The notes under the pieces were generated by a model. The model did no database searches and had not been told where the DNA came from. It was given only the letters and a program-made list of their open reading frames with translations. From Rhizobacter sp. (GTDB taxonomy: Bacteria > Pseudomonadota > Gammaproteobacteria > Burkholderiales > Burkholderiaceae_C): DNA of 64,000 nt. The stretch lies in assembly GCA_019635355.1 (NCBI GenBank), contig JAHBZQ010000001.1, forward strand, positions 124,001-188,000, in the 5' to 3' direction. This document shows positions 8,547 to 16,768 of the stretch, in pieces (position 1 is the stretch's first letter; every line of letters begins with the position of its first letter). Made by a program: the position numbers and the translations under genes.

Positions 8547-9341
8547 TCAGGCGGTTTCGAGTGTCTGTGCGTCGGCCTGGCGCGGGCGCACGCTCGCGAG
8601 CATCTCGGCCGCGTGTTCCAGCACCGCGTCGAGCGTGTCGCCGTGCATTGGCCAGATGGCCAGCCCGACGCTGCAGCCGATGTGCAGCGTGCTCAGGGTG
8701 CGGTAGTTCAGCGGTCGTTGCAACTCCGCCTTGATGCGTGCCGACATGCTGCGCGTGAAGCCCAGGCATTCGGTGTGCGGAGCGGCCAGCAGCAGCACGA
8801 ACTCGTGTGTCTCGACACGCAGCACGCGGTCGTCCTCGCGCACCAGCTGGCGCAGTCGGCGCGCCACCTGGCGCAGGATCTGTTCGCCCGCGTCGGCGCC
8901 GTAGCGCTCGGTGATCGGGCCCAGCCGGTCGAGGCCGACGTGCAGCACGCACAGGCGCAGGCCGCGCTGTTCGAGGTCGTCCGACCAGGCGGTGTCGGCC
9001 TCGCCCAGGGCCCGCAAGGCCGAGAGGTCGGTGAGGGCGTCTTGATGGGCGGTGAGCAGTGGCACCGAGGGCTTGGCGGGCTGGCCGAAGGCATCGGTGC
9101 GGCGGCGTGTGGGGTGCACGGGCTCGGGCCGCGGGCGGCTGGGCGGGCGCGTGGTGCGGGCGTCGTCGGGCAGCGCGGCGCTGCGGCGGCTCACGAGGGC
9201 CAGCGCGAAGCAGGAGAACCACGCCCAGGCCGCGATGGGGGCCTGTGCCGCGGTGACCGCCCAGGCGAGCAGCGCCGGCCGCGCCGGCTGCACAAGCAGG
9301 GGGGCGGTCGAAGCGTCTTGGGTCGGGTCGGTCGGGTGCAT
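8547..9341 (-). CDS. Degenerate GGDEF-domain membrane protein
   Basis: The protein has 264 residues. One or two membrane helices (about residues 22-50) and a Pro/Arg-rich linker precede a GGDEF-fold domain (about 95-250). The fold is recognisable from DRLGPITERYGADAGEQILR and CSVGLAIWPMHG. The signature that should read GGDEF is ETHEF, and the usual DxLTGLPNR opening is DALTDLSALR. Cyclic-di-GMP synthesis is therefore unlikely, and a binding or structural role is more plausible. I used the ATG at 9341 because the frame further upstream lies inside the neighbouring gene. No strong ribosome site is visible. The stop is four bases from the end of the Lnt-like gene (convergent). Confidence 0.7.
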   Translation of the reverse strand: MHPTDPTQDASTAPLLVQPARPALLAWAVTAAQAPIAAWAWFSCFALALVSRRSAALPDDARTTRPPSRPRPEPVHPTRRRTDAFGQPAKPSVPLLTAHQDALTDLSALRALGEADTAWSDDLEQRGLRLCVLHVGLDRLGPITERYGADAGEQILRQVARRLRQLVREDDRVLRVETHEFVLLLAAPHTECLGFTRSMSARIKAELQRPLNYRTLSTLHIGCSVGLAIWPMHGDTLDAVLEHAAEMLASVRPRQADAQTLETA

Positions 9342-9413
9342 GTGCGGGCCACGGGCAGGCAGAGGCGGGCGCTTTGATTGTGAGACCGCGTGCAATTTGC
9401 CGTCTGCCGAATA

Positions 9414-9436
9414 AGGCACGTTTGTGCCTCTTTTTT
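9414..9436. terminator. Hairpin with T-run, probable bidirectional terminator
   Basis: AGGCAC (9414-9419) pairs perfectly with GTGCCT (9424-9429) across a four-base loop. A C and six T residues follow on the plus strand. On the minus strand the same stem is preceded by six A and followed by TTATT. It lies 34 bases after the end of the minus-strand AttH-like gene and probably ends that transcript. The better T-run faces the plus strand, where no gene ends. Confidence 0.6.
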
Positions 9437-9469
9437 CAGCAGATCGACAAGAGGCCGCGAGCGGGGTGT

Positions 9470-10558
9470 TCAGAGCACGAGCCGGCCGGCGTATCCCGTC
9501 ATCTCCAGGTAGCCGCGGCCGAGCTTGGCATCGCCCGCGCCATGCAGGTCGCACAGGCCTTCCCAGTACCAGGCGCCGGTGCTGCCACGGCTGTCGAGTT
9601 CCTGCGCGTCGAAGCGGGCCAGCACGCGGTAGCGGCCGGTGGGTGTGGCGATGGTCCATTCCACCGGGTAGCGGCCCTGCGAGGCCGGGCTCTGCCAGGT
9701 GCGGCCGGGGGTGAAGCGCAGGTCGGCGGGGCCGAAGGTCTGCAGCTGCCCCGCGGCGTTGCGCAGGCTGCCGCCGGCGTAGAGCACCGAGCCGTCGGCG
9801 CGGCGCAGGCGGAAGGCGGTGAGCGCGCTGCCGTCGTCGAGGTTCATGCCGATCCAGTCCCAGCCCACGGCCTCGGGGTGGAGCAGGGTGTCGCTCCATT
9901 CATGGTCGAGCCAGGCCCGGCCGTGGGCGGCAAGCGCCTGGCCTTCGAGCGTGAGCCGGCCCTGCACCCGCAGCTGCGGCTGGCTGTAGTAGTGGCTGGC
10001 GGGGCCGGGCTGCGGGGCCTTGGCCGAGAAGCCGGCGTTGCCTTGCAGCAGCACCGGCTGGGTGGTGTGGCAGTGCAGGTCGAGCGCGAAGCCGGCGCTG
10101 TCGCTCGCGATGCGGGCGCGGTAGACGCTTCGCTGCGGCTCGCCGCTGCGCTCGAGCGACCAGCCGCGCAGCTGCACGGCGGTGTCGCCCACGCCCGCCT
10201 CGGCGATGCCGAAACCTGCGCGGGCGATGCGCTGGTCGTGCCGCTGGCGGCGCTGGGCCAGGTCGCTCAGGGCCGAGTGGGCGAAGACGAGCTGTGTGGG
10301 CGCGAAGCGGCTGGCGCTGGGTTCGACCGGCGTTCGGCTGCGGAAGAAGGTGACCTGGAAGCCGAATTCGCGCTGACCGGCCTGGATCACGCCGGTCAGG
10401 TACCACCACTCGGTGCGGGTCTCGGGGTGGGCGCCGAAGTCGGCCGGGAAAGCCAGCGCGCGCGGCGCCACCGTGGCGTGCGAGGGCCGTGCCATCACCC
10501 CCAGGGCCGACAGTGCGGGCCCGGCGCCCATAACCCCGAGCAAATCGCGGCGTTTCAT
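9470..10558 (-). CDS. AttH / carotenoid 1,2-hydratase (CrtC)-like exported protein
   Basis: This 362-residue protein belongs to the double-lipocalin family that includes hydroxyneurosporene hydratase CrtC and AttH of AttEFGH-type exporters. Family marks are ETRTEWWYLTGV near the start, AWLDHEWSDTLL mid-protein and WDWIGMNLDDGSALTAFRLR. The N-terminus MKRRDLLGVMGAG has a twin-arginine-like signal, suggesting folded export. I chose ATG 10558 because the twin-arginine segment begins there. No carotenoid genes are nearby, which favours the AttH-type role alongside an ABC permease of the FtsX class. Such a permease and an ATPase do occur, but at 36-40 kb. The gene is divergent from the SNF2 helicase. 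Confidence 0.75.
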   Translation of the reverse strand: MKRRDLLGVMGAGPALSALGVMARPSHATVAPRALAFPADFGAHPETRTEWWYLTGVIQAGQREFGFQVTFFRSRTPVEPSASRFAPTQLVFAHSALSDLAQRRQRHDQRIARAGFGIAEAGVGDTAVQLRGWSLERSGEPQRSVYRARIASDSAGFALDLHCHTTQPVLLQGNAGFSAKAPQPGPASHYYSQPQLRVQGRLTLEGQALAAHGRAWLDHEWSDTLLHPEAVGWDWIGMNLDDGSALTAFRLRRADGSVLYAGGSLRNAAGQLQTFGPADLRFTPGRTWQSPASQGRYPVEWTIATPTGRYRVLARFDAQELDSRGSTGAWYWEGLCDLHGAGDAKLGRGYLEMTGYAGRLVL

Positions 10559-10614
10559 GCGTTCAAGCTTCTCATGCCAGATGACAATGCAGGGTTCCGC
10601 AGACAACGTTGCCG

Positions 10615-13452
10615 ATGAGTTCATTCTCGCTACCCGAAGACTTCGACCTGGGCGAACACTTCGACCACCGCACCCTGATCCGCGCCATGGAGCTCAAGCC
10701 CCAGCAGGCGGTGACGGCGCTCCAGGTGGATGGCCCGCGGCTCGTGAGCCGCGTGCAGGGCACCGGCCCCACCGCCTACCAGCAGCACATCCAGTGGGTG
10801 GAAGACCGCCGCCTCGGCCCCAAGCTCGAAGGGCGTTGCTCCTGCCCCGCCGGCCACAACTGCCAGCACGTGGCCGCCGCGCTGATGGCCTTCGAGGCAC
10901 AGCAGATCCGCATCAAGAAAGGCCTGCCCGAAAAGCCCGGCGTCGCCACGCCCGTGGCGCGGCCCGCACCGCCCCCGCCGCCCGAGATGCTGGAGCTGGG
11001 TGCGCTCGCCCTCGTGCCGGTGCTCAGGCTCACGACCTGCGTCGACGTCGCCTCCGAAGCCCTGCTGCACCACCGCTACGGCTCGGCCCAGGCGCGCGCC
11101 TCCACGCTGCGCCAGGGCGCGGCACAGCTGCTCTACCGCTACCAGCCGCCCGTTGGCAAGGCGCTCGAGTACCACGCGCCCGCCGGCACCGCGACCACCA
11201 CGCTCGCCGAGGTGAACGACCCGCAGCGGCCTGGCCGCATCGTGATGGGGCACTTCCAGCGCCAGTCGCTCGCCGAGGCCGCGGCCTTGCGCTCGCTCGT
11301 GGGCGAGCTCGACCTGCGGCCGTGGAGCCTCTCGGCCGGCCTCGCCGTCGAGCGCGCCACACGCCAGTCGATGCTGCGCCAGCCGGCGAGCGTGCAGGCG
11401 CAGGGTGGCCCCGAAACGCACGCGCCCATGCTGCTCGTGCCGCAGCGGCGCGACCGCTGGCCCGAGCTGCTGGCGCACCACATCCCCGAGCTCGAGCGGC
11501 GCGGCTGGGTGGTCGAAGTGGCCGACGATTTCCCCTACGAGCTGCACCAGGCCGACGACTGGGCGGTCGACATCGGCGAAGAGCCGGGCGGCCACTGGTT
11601 CAACGTGGGCTTGCGCGTCACGGTCGATGGCGAGCCGGTCAACCTGGTGCCGCTGCTCGTGAGCCTGGTGCAGAACGGCTGGCTCAACACCGAAGCCCTG
11701 GTGGGCCGCGGCGAAGGCAGCGAGGTGCTGGTGCCCTGGTCGGTGGAGGCAGCGCCGACGCCTGGCACCGCGCCACGCCAGCGCCTGCTGCGCCTGCCGG
11801 TCGCACGTGTGCTGCCGCTGATGGAGTGGCTGCGCAGCGTCTTCCGCATGGGCGAGCGCACGAGTGCGCTGCGCCTGTCGCGCTTCGACCTGGGCACGCT
11901 CGAGTCGCTGGGCGACGCGGGGCGGGTCACCGCACCGCCCAGCTACACCCAGCTGATGGAGCAGGTGAAGCTGCTCAACGCCGACGGCGGCCTGCCCGCC
12001 ATCGAGGCCTCGCCCAACGTGCAGGCCACCCTGCGCCACTACCAGCTCGACGGCCTGGCGTGGATGGACTTCCTGCGCCGCTCGCGCCTGGGCGGCATCC
12101 TGGCCGACGACATGGGCCTGGGCAAGACGCTGCAGGCGCTCGCGCTCCTGCAGGCCGAGCTCGACGCCGGCCGCCTCGACCGCCCGAGCCTCGTCATCGT
12201 GCCCACCAGCCTCATCGGCAACTGGGAGACCGAGGCGCGCCGCTTCACGCCGCAGCTCAAGCTCGTGGTGCTGCACGGCGCGCAGCGCTCGCGCCACTTC
12301 AAGGAGATCGCAGGCGCGCACCTCGTGATCACGAGCTACCCGCTCGCCATGCGCGACATGGCCACCCACGGCGTGCAGGAGTGGCACTACGTGATGCTCG
12401 ACGAAGCGCAGCGCATCAAGAACTCGCGCAGCCAGGCCGCGCTCTCGGTGAAGGAGCTGAATGCCCGGCATCGCCTCTGCCTCTCGGGCACGCCGCTCGA
12501 AAATCACCTGGGTGAGCTGTGGAGCCTGATCGATTTCGTCTGCCCCGGCCTGCTCGGCAGCGAGGCGCAGTTCCGCGAGCACTACCGCACCCCCATCGAG
12601 CGCCGGCAGGACACGCTGCGTGCACAGCAGCTGGCACGCCGCGTCAAGCCCTTCCTCTTGCGGCGCACCAAGCAGCAGGTGGCGCGCGAGCTGCCCGAGA
12701 AGACCGAGACGCTGCTGCGCGTCGAACTCACCGGCACCCAGCGCGACCTCTACGAGACTGTGCGCGCCACGATGGACAGCAAGCTGCGCGAGGTCATCGC
12801 CCAGCAAGGCCTCGCGCGCAGCCAGATCATGGTGCTCGACGCACTGCTGCGCCTGCGCCAGGTGTGCTGTGACCCGCGCCTGCTCAAGACCGGCGGCGAC
12901 GAAGGCGATGCCCCCGCTGCGCGCCCGCACCACCCGTCGGCCAAGATGGAGCTGCTGCTCGACCTCTTGCCCACGCTCGTGGAAGACGGCCGGCGTGTGC
13001 TGCTCTTCTCGCAGTTCACCGAGATGCTGGGGCTGATCGAGCTGGAGTTGCAGCGCCTGAAGCTGCCCTACCTGCTGCTCACCGGCGAGACCAAGGACCG
13101 TGGTGCGCTGGTCGAGAAATTCCAGGAAGGCAACACACCGCTCTTCCTCATCAGCCTGAAGGCCGGTGGTGTGGGCCTCAACCTCACCGCGGCTGACACG
13201 GTCATCCTCTACGACCCGTGGTGGAACCCGGCCGTCGAGCAGCAGGCCATCGACCGCGCCTACCGCATCGGGCAAGACAAGCCGGTTTTCGTCTACAAGC
13301 TGCTTGCGAGCGGCACGGTGGAAGACAAGATGCTCGAGCTGCAGGCACGCAAGGCGGGCCTCGCCGACTCGCTGCTCTCGGGTGTGGCGAGCGATGCGGC
13401 GCTGACCACGCAAGACTTCGACGAGCTCTTCAAGCCCCTTGGGGGAGAGTAG
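10615..13452 (+). CDS. SWIM zinc-finger SNF2-family helicase
   Basis: The protein has 945 residues. An N-terminal SWIM motif has Cys75, Cys77, Cys83 and His85 (CSCPAGHNCQH), a zinc site for DNA or protein contact. A middle region of unknown fold spans about 120-450. The SNF2 motor follows: Walker A DDMGLGKT with Lys504, DEAQ with Asp596, LSGTPLENHLGELWSL, and motifs V/VI (GGVGLNL, AIDRAYRIGQ) near the end. It should translocate on duplex DNA using ATP and may act in repair or transcription recycling, as HepA/RapA-type proteins do. ATG 10615 was preferred to TTG 10609. The promoter is shared with the divergent AttH-like gene 56 bases away. Confidence 0.9.
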   Translation: MSSFSLPEDFDLGEHFDHRTLIRAMELKPQQAVTALQVDGPRLVSRVQGTGPTAYQQHIQWVEDRRLGPKLEGRCSCPAGHNCQHVAAALMAFEAQQIRIKKGLPEKPGVATPVARPAPPPPPEMLELGALALVPVLRLTTCVDVASEALLHHRYGSAQARASTLRQGAAQLLYRYQPPVGKALEYHAPAGTATTTLAEVNDPQRPGRIVMGHFQRQSLAEAAALRSLVGELDLRPWSLSAGLAVERATRQSMLRQPASVQAQGGPETHAPMLLVPQRRDRWPELLAHHIPELERRGWVVEVADDFPYELHQADDWAVDIGEEPGGHWFNVGLRVTVDGEPVNLVPLLVSLVQNGWLNTEALVGRGEGSEVLVPWSVEAAPTPGTAPRQRLLRLPVARVLPLMEWLRSVFRMGERTSALRLSRFDLGTLESLGDAGRVTAPPSYTQLMEQVKLLNADGGLPAIEASPNVQATLRHYQLDGLAWMDFLRRSRLGGILADDMGLGKTLQALALLQAELDAGRLDRPSLVIVPTSLIGNWETEARRFTPQLKLVVLHGAQRSRHFKEIAGAHLVITSYPLAMRDMATHGVQEWHYVMLDEAQRIKNSRSQAALSVKELNARHRLCLSGTPLENHLGELWSLIDFVCPGLLGSEAQFREHYRTPIERRQDTLRAQQLARRVKPFLLRRTKQQVARELPEKTETLLRVELTGTQRDLYETVRATMDSKLREVIAQQGLARSQIMVLDALLRLRQVCCDPRLLKTGGDEGDAPAARPHHPSAKMELLLDLLPTLVEDGRRVLLFSQFTEMLGLIELELQRLKLPYLLLTGETKDRGALVEKFQEGNTPLFLISLKAGGVGLNLTAADTVILYDPWWNPAVEQQAIDRAYRIGQDKPVFVYKLLASGTVEDKMLELQARKAGLADSLLSGVASDAALTTQDFDELFKPLGGE

Positions 13453-13559
13453 GAATAGACCCGCGCCGGGCCGACGCCTCGACGCGGATTTTTCCTACAG
13501 CCCTGGCTGGAACACGCTTCGATCATGGTGTCTCCACGAAGCACTCTCCAGGGGGCCCC

Positions 13560-13847
13560 ATGTCAGACCTTCCCCGTTTCCAGCGCCAAGTCCAGGCCGT
13601 GGGCCAGATGTTGTCGTCGGCCGGCTACGACGCCAATGACTTCGAGATCCAGGCCGACCGTTCGTCGCCGCTCGCGCAGTTGTTCCGCCTTGCCGGCGGG
13701 CTGCTGGTGGTCAAGCGCCGCTCCACCGGCGAATCGCGCTTCTACGCCACCGACAGCGAATCGGCCTGGGCCGACACGCTGATGAGCGACCTGGAGCACG
13801 GCGCGCTGGCCGCGCCCACCGATACCCGACCGGGCCTGCTGTCATAG
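13560..13847 (+). CDS. Small conserved-looking hypothetical protein
   Basis: A 95-residue soluble protein that I do not recognise. It has no signal peptide or membrane segment. The core LAQLFRLAGGLLVVKRRSTGESRFYATDS looks like a small beta-sheet unit, and the C-terminus is acidic. ATG 13560 follows an AGGGGG stretch. It stands alone, 107 bases after the SNF2 gene and upstream of the VapBC operator. Codon use matches its neighbours, so it is likely a real gene. Confidence 0.55.
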   Translation: MSDLPRFQRQVQAVGQMLSSAGYDANDFEIQADRSSPLAQLFRLAGGLLVVKRRSTGESRFYATDSESAWADTLMSDLEHGALAAPTDTRPGLLS

Positions 13848-13862
13848 CGCCTGCGGGCCCGG

Positions 13863-13892
13863 AGGCGTGTCTATACTGAAATAGAGACGCCT
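13863..13892. promoter_or_regulatory. Inverted repeat upstream of vapBC, probable operator
   Basis: Arms at 13863-13874 and 13881-13892 match as an inverted repeat at 11 of 12 positions, separated by ACTGAA. The right arm ends 14 bases before the VapB start. The site contains the only AT-rich stretch of the region (CTATACTGAAATAG), so it overlaps the probable -10 box. VapB antitoxins of the AbrB/MazE type commonly bind such sites to repress their own operon. Confidence 0.55.
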
Positions 13893-13906
13893 TCGAGGGC
13901 CCGCCC

Positions 13907-14170
13907 ATGACCTACAAGACCGCCAAGCTTTTCACCAACGGAGGCAGCCAGGCCGTGCGCCTGCCGGCCGAGTTCCGCTTCGAGGGAGACGAGGTCTACA
14001 TCCGCCGCGACCCGCGCACCGGCAACGTCATCCTGTCGGCGCGGCCCGAGCTGTCTTGGGTGGAGTTCATGGCGCTGCGCCATCAGCTGGGCGAGCTGCC
14101 TGACGACACGCTGAGCGACCGTGCGCAGAGCACGCAACGCCGCGACCCGTTTGATACCTGGGTGGAGTGA
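13907..14170 (+). CDS. vapB: VapB-type antitoxin (AbrB/MazE fold)
   Basis: This 87-residue protein has the swapped-hairpin AbrB/MazE DNA-binding domain: KLFTNGGSQAVRLPAEFRF (about residues 7-25), then a basic strand and VILSARP. The C-terminal third (about 55-87, ending RDPFDTWVE) is the part that normally wraps the toxin. It should neutralise the PIN toxin encoded next and repress the operon through the inverted repeat upstream. Its stop is two bases before the VapC ATG, a typical toxin-antitoxin arrangement. Confidence 0.9.
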   Translation: MTYKTAKLFTNGGSQAVRLPAEFRFEGDEVYIRRDPRTGNVILSARPELSWVEFMALRHQLGELPDDTLSDRAQSTQRRDPFDTWVE

Positions 14171-14172
14171 CG

Positions 14173-14577
14173 ATGCTCTACCTGCTCGACACCAACACCG
14201 CCACCGCCGCGATGCGCGGCACCGCCGGCCTCGACAGCCGCCTCTCGCGCCTGCAGCCCGACGAGTGGTGCATCTCCGCCGTCACCAACGCCGAGATGCG
14301 CTACGGCGTGGCGCTCAAGCCGCAGGCGATCCAGCTCGAGCGCTACGTGGATGCCTTCCTCTCGGTCGCCCGCACGGAACCGTGGGACGACGCCTGCGCC
14401 GAGTTCCACGGCCTGCTGCGCGCGAAGCTGCGCGCCAAGGGCCACACGCTGGGCGACTTCGACGAGATGATCGCCGCCCATGCGCTCGCGCTCGGCGCGG
14501 TGCTCGTGACCGACAGCGTGCGGCACTTCAAGCGCGTCGAAGGGCTGCGGGTGGAGAACTGGATCCGCAGCTCGTGA
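14173..14577 (+). CDS. vapC: VapC-type PIN-domain ribonuclease toxin
   Basis: The protein has 134 residues, the normal length for VapC. Acidic residues of the metal site are all present: Asp6 (LLDTNT), Glu41 (AEMRYG), Asp97 (GDFDE) and Asp114 (TDSVRHF). It should be an Mg-dependent RNase, acting on tRNA or rRNA in characterised relatives. The start is either GTG 14167, overlapping vapB, or ATG 14173. I prefer ATG because GGAG lies five to seven bases upstream and the PIN domain begins immediately. Nothing suggests inactivation. Confidence 0.9.
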   Translation: MLYLLDTNTATAAMRGTAGLDSRLSRLQPDEWCISAVTNAEMRYGVALKPQAIQLERYVDAFLSVARTEPWDDACAEFHGLLRAKLRAKGHTLGDFDEMIAAHALALGAVLVTDSVRHFKRVEGLRVENWIRSS

Positions 14578-14583
14578 CGAGGC

Positions 14584-15600
14584 CTACTGCGCCACGCCGG
14601 TGACCCACGCGCGGCGGATCAGCGCGCCGCAGTCGGCCGACTCGTTGCCTCCGCCCAGCACGTCGGAGCGCGCGACGATGCCGTACCAGGTCTTGGTCGC
14701 GTCGACCCAGGGGTAGAAGCCGAAGGCCCCGGCGCTGCTGAAGGCGCCGTCGCTGCGTGTGGCGTCATCTTCCACCCAGTGGCCGATGGAGTAGTGCCAG
14801 TCGAGCCCGTTGGTGATCGGCGTGGAGAGTGCGTCGCTGCAGGTCACGGGGTTGGTGCAGACCTTGTTCGCGCCGAGGAGTGCGCCCATGCGCAGCTGGT
14901 TGGTGATGAGCTTGCGCAGGAAGACGGCGTAGTCGTTCGCGCTGGTGCGCACGCCGCCGGCCGGCTGCGGCTGGGTGTAGGTCATCGCGATGTCGTTGCC
15001 GAGCAGGCGGCGCATCTCGGCGGCGAGTGCTGCGTTGTCCATCGCGCCGAGGTCCACACCGGGCGCGGCGAGGCTCGCATGCTTCTGCATGTGGCCGCCG
15101 TTGTAATAGAACTTGCCCACGTGCGCGGGTGTCTGCACGTCGTTGTCGTTGCGGGCCACGCAGCCGGCCACGGTGTCGGTCTGCTGGCAGTCGCCGATGG
15201 GCACGAGGCCGGTGTAGCCGCTGCGGAAGGTGAGGTACTGGATGTCTTCGGTGGTGAGCGCGCCGCCTCTGCGCTCGGCCACGTAGGCGCCGTAGAGCCA
15301 CTTCGAGGCCGAGGCGATCGACATCACCGTGCTCGCGGTGTAGGTGGTGGCGTTGCCGGCGGCGTTCACCGAGCCGCTGGCGCGGCGCTGCGTGCCGTCG
15401 CCGATCTCCCAATAGAAGGGTCGGATCGCGTTGCAGAGGTTGGTGCTGCTTTGCGCGGTGGCGGTGGCCGCGTTGCTGCGCTGTGTGAGGTCGGGGCCGC
15501 TCGGGGGCGGCGCGGGCGAGTCGGAGCTGCCACCACAGGCGCTGAGGGTCACGGTGGCGAAGAGCATGGCCAGTGCGGCGGCGGGCCGGCGGTCGAGCAT
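14584..15600 (-). CDS. Lipoprotein with serine beta-lactamase-like fold
   Basis: A 338-residue envelope lipoprotein. The signal ends in the lipobox LSAC with Cys22, followed by a Gly/Ser/Pro linker. The nucleophile motif is Ser97-Ala-Ser-Lys100 (SIASASKW), the SxxK of class C beta-lactamases and penicillin-binding relatives. A tyrosine-containing second motif is not certain, and YYNGGH (about 165) may serve that role. Cys pairs such as CQQTDTVAGC suggest disulfides. It may be an esterase or peptidase rather than a true beta-lactamase. ATG 15600 has GAGGG upstream. Its end is convergent with vapC, seven bases apart. Confidence 0.7.
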   Translation of the reverse strand: MLDRRPAAALAMLFATVTLSACGGSSDSPAPPPSGPDLTQRSNAATATAQSSTNLCNAIRPFYWEIGDGTQRRASGSVNAAGNATTYTASTVMSIASASKWLYGAYVAERRGGALTTEDIQYLTFRSGYTGLVPIGDCQQTDTVAGCVARNDNDVQTPAHVGKFYYNGGHMQKHASLAAPGVDLGAMDNAALAAEMRRLLGNDIAMTYTQPQPAGGVRTSANDYAVFLRKLITNQLRMGALLGANKVCTNPVTCSDALSTPITNGLDWHYSIGHWVEDDATRSDGAFSSAGAFGFYPWVDATKTWYGIVARSDVLGGGNESADCGALIRRAWVTGVAQ

Positions 15601-15749
15601 GGTGGTCCCTCGGGTGTTGCTGTTGTGGGGTGAATTCTGGCAAGCGGCTTCGCGGGCTTGTGTTTCCGGCGTGCAAAGACGCGGTATCTGTTTGCGACAC
15701 GCGGCCGGTGCTGACGATAAAGTGGGCGCCCCTCTTCCAGGAGTTCGTG

Positions 15750-16271
15750 ATGAGTGTCGTCTTGCAGCAGCTCGACGCCGACGCCACGCGGGCGCATGTG
15801 CCGGCGCTGTGTGACCTGTTGATGGACTGCGTGGCCGGCGGCGCCTCGGTCGGCTTCGTGCAGCCGATGTCGGTCGCCAAGGCCCAGCGCTTCTGGGAGG
15901 GTGTGGCCGACGCGGTCGAGCGCGACGAGACCGTGCTGCTGGTGGCGCGAGACGGCGATGGCCGCATCGCCGGCACCGTGCAGCTCGTGCTCGCGATGAA
16001 GGAAAACCAGCCGCACCGCGCCGACGTGTCGAAGCTCCTCGTGCACCGGCGCGCACGGCGCCTCGGCGTGGGTGCGCAGCTGATGCGCGAAGCCGAGGCC
16101 GTGGCACGGCGCATCGGTCGCACGGTACTCGTGCTCGACACCGCCACGCCGGAAGCCGAGCGGCTCTACCGGCGCGAAGGCTGGTCGCTGTGCGGCACCA
16201 TCCCCGACTACGCGCTCATGCCCGACGGCTCGCTCTGCGGCACCACCATCTTCTTCAAGAGGCTGTCATGA
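15750..16271 (+). CDS. GNAT-family N-acetyltransferase
   Basis: This 173-residue cytoplasmic enzyme has a GNAT fold. The acetyl-CoA motif lies in VSKLLVHRRARRLGVGAQLM (about residues 91-110), followed by AEAVARRIGRTVLVLDT and an AERLYRREGW ending. It should transfer an acetyl group to a small amine; the substrate is unknown. AGGAG lies seven bases before the ATG. The stop overlaps the start of a second GNAT gene by four bases (ATGA), so the two are co-translated. Confidence 0.85.
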   Translation: MSVVLQQLDADATRAHVPALCDLLMDCVAGGASVGFVQPMSVAKAQRFWEGVADAVERDETVLLVARDGDGRIAGTVQLVLAMKENQPHRADVSKLLVHRRARRLGVGAQLMREAEAVARRIGRTVLVLDTATPEAERLYRREGWSLCGTIPDYALMPDGSLCGTTIFFKRLS

Positions 16272-16768
16272 CCCTCGAGATCATTCAAGCGCCGTCCGGG
16301 TTCCAGCAGTGGCCCGAACTCTGGGCGCTGCTGCTCGCGGCGTTCGACTATCAGCGGGCGCGGATCGACCCACCGTCGTCGCTGTACCGGCTGGATGCGA
16401 CGTCGCTGGCGCAGAAGGCGCAGGATGAAACGCTCTTCCTGGCAGTCGAATCGGGGCAGTTGATCGGCTGCGCTTTCGCGAAGGTGAAAGCCGAATGCGT
16501 CTACGTCGGGAAGGTGGCGGTCAAGCCGGGCCGGCAGGGGCAGGGCATCGGCCGCCGGCTGATGCAGGCCGCCGAGCACTTTGCGCTGCAGACCGGCCGG
16601 CCGGTGATGGAGCTCGAGACGCGCATCGAGCTGGTGGAGAACCACAAGACCTTCGCCGCCCTCGGCTTCGTGCGCACGGCCGAGCATTCGCACGAGGGCT
16701 ATGCACGCCCCACCTACATCATGATGCAGAAGCCGCTGCGGGCGGAGATCACTTCCCCAGCGGCCTGA
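16268..16768 (+). CDS. GNAT-family N-acetyltransferase
   Basis: The protein has 166 residues and is the second of a coupled GNAT pair. The CoA-binding motif is VAVKPGRQGQGIGRRLM (about residues 77-93), followed by AAEHFALQTGRP and the ENHKTFAALGF segment that closes the fold. It shares little obvious sequence with its partner beyond the fold, so it is probably not a recent duplicate. Its last 20 bases overlap the end of the convergent DUF3617 gene. The substrate is unknown. Confidence 0.85.
   Translation: MTLEIIQAPSGFQQWPELWALLLAAFDYQRARIDPPSSLYRLDATSLAQKAQDETLFLAVESGQLIGCAFAKVKAECVYVGKVAVKPGRQGQGIGRRLMQAAEHFALQTGRPVMELETRIELVENHKTFAALGFVRTAEHSHEGYARPTYIMMQKPLRAEITSPAA

Noticed and set aside
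9470..10558. Annotation as carotenoid 1,2-hydratase CrtC
   Set aside because: No carotenoid biosynthesis gene lies in the window, and the protein has an export signal; the AttH-like role is more cautious.
13461..13495. Possible terminator after the SNF2 gene (CCGCG ... CGCGG then ATTTTT)
   Set aside because: Only five base pairs with a 17-base loop and no good inner pairing; too weak to call despite the T-run.
14584..15600. Annotation as a true beta-lactamase
   Set aside because: SxxK is present, but no clear YxN or KTG motif could be placed, and the lipoprotein form suggests another hydrolase.
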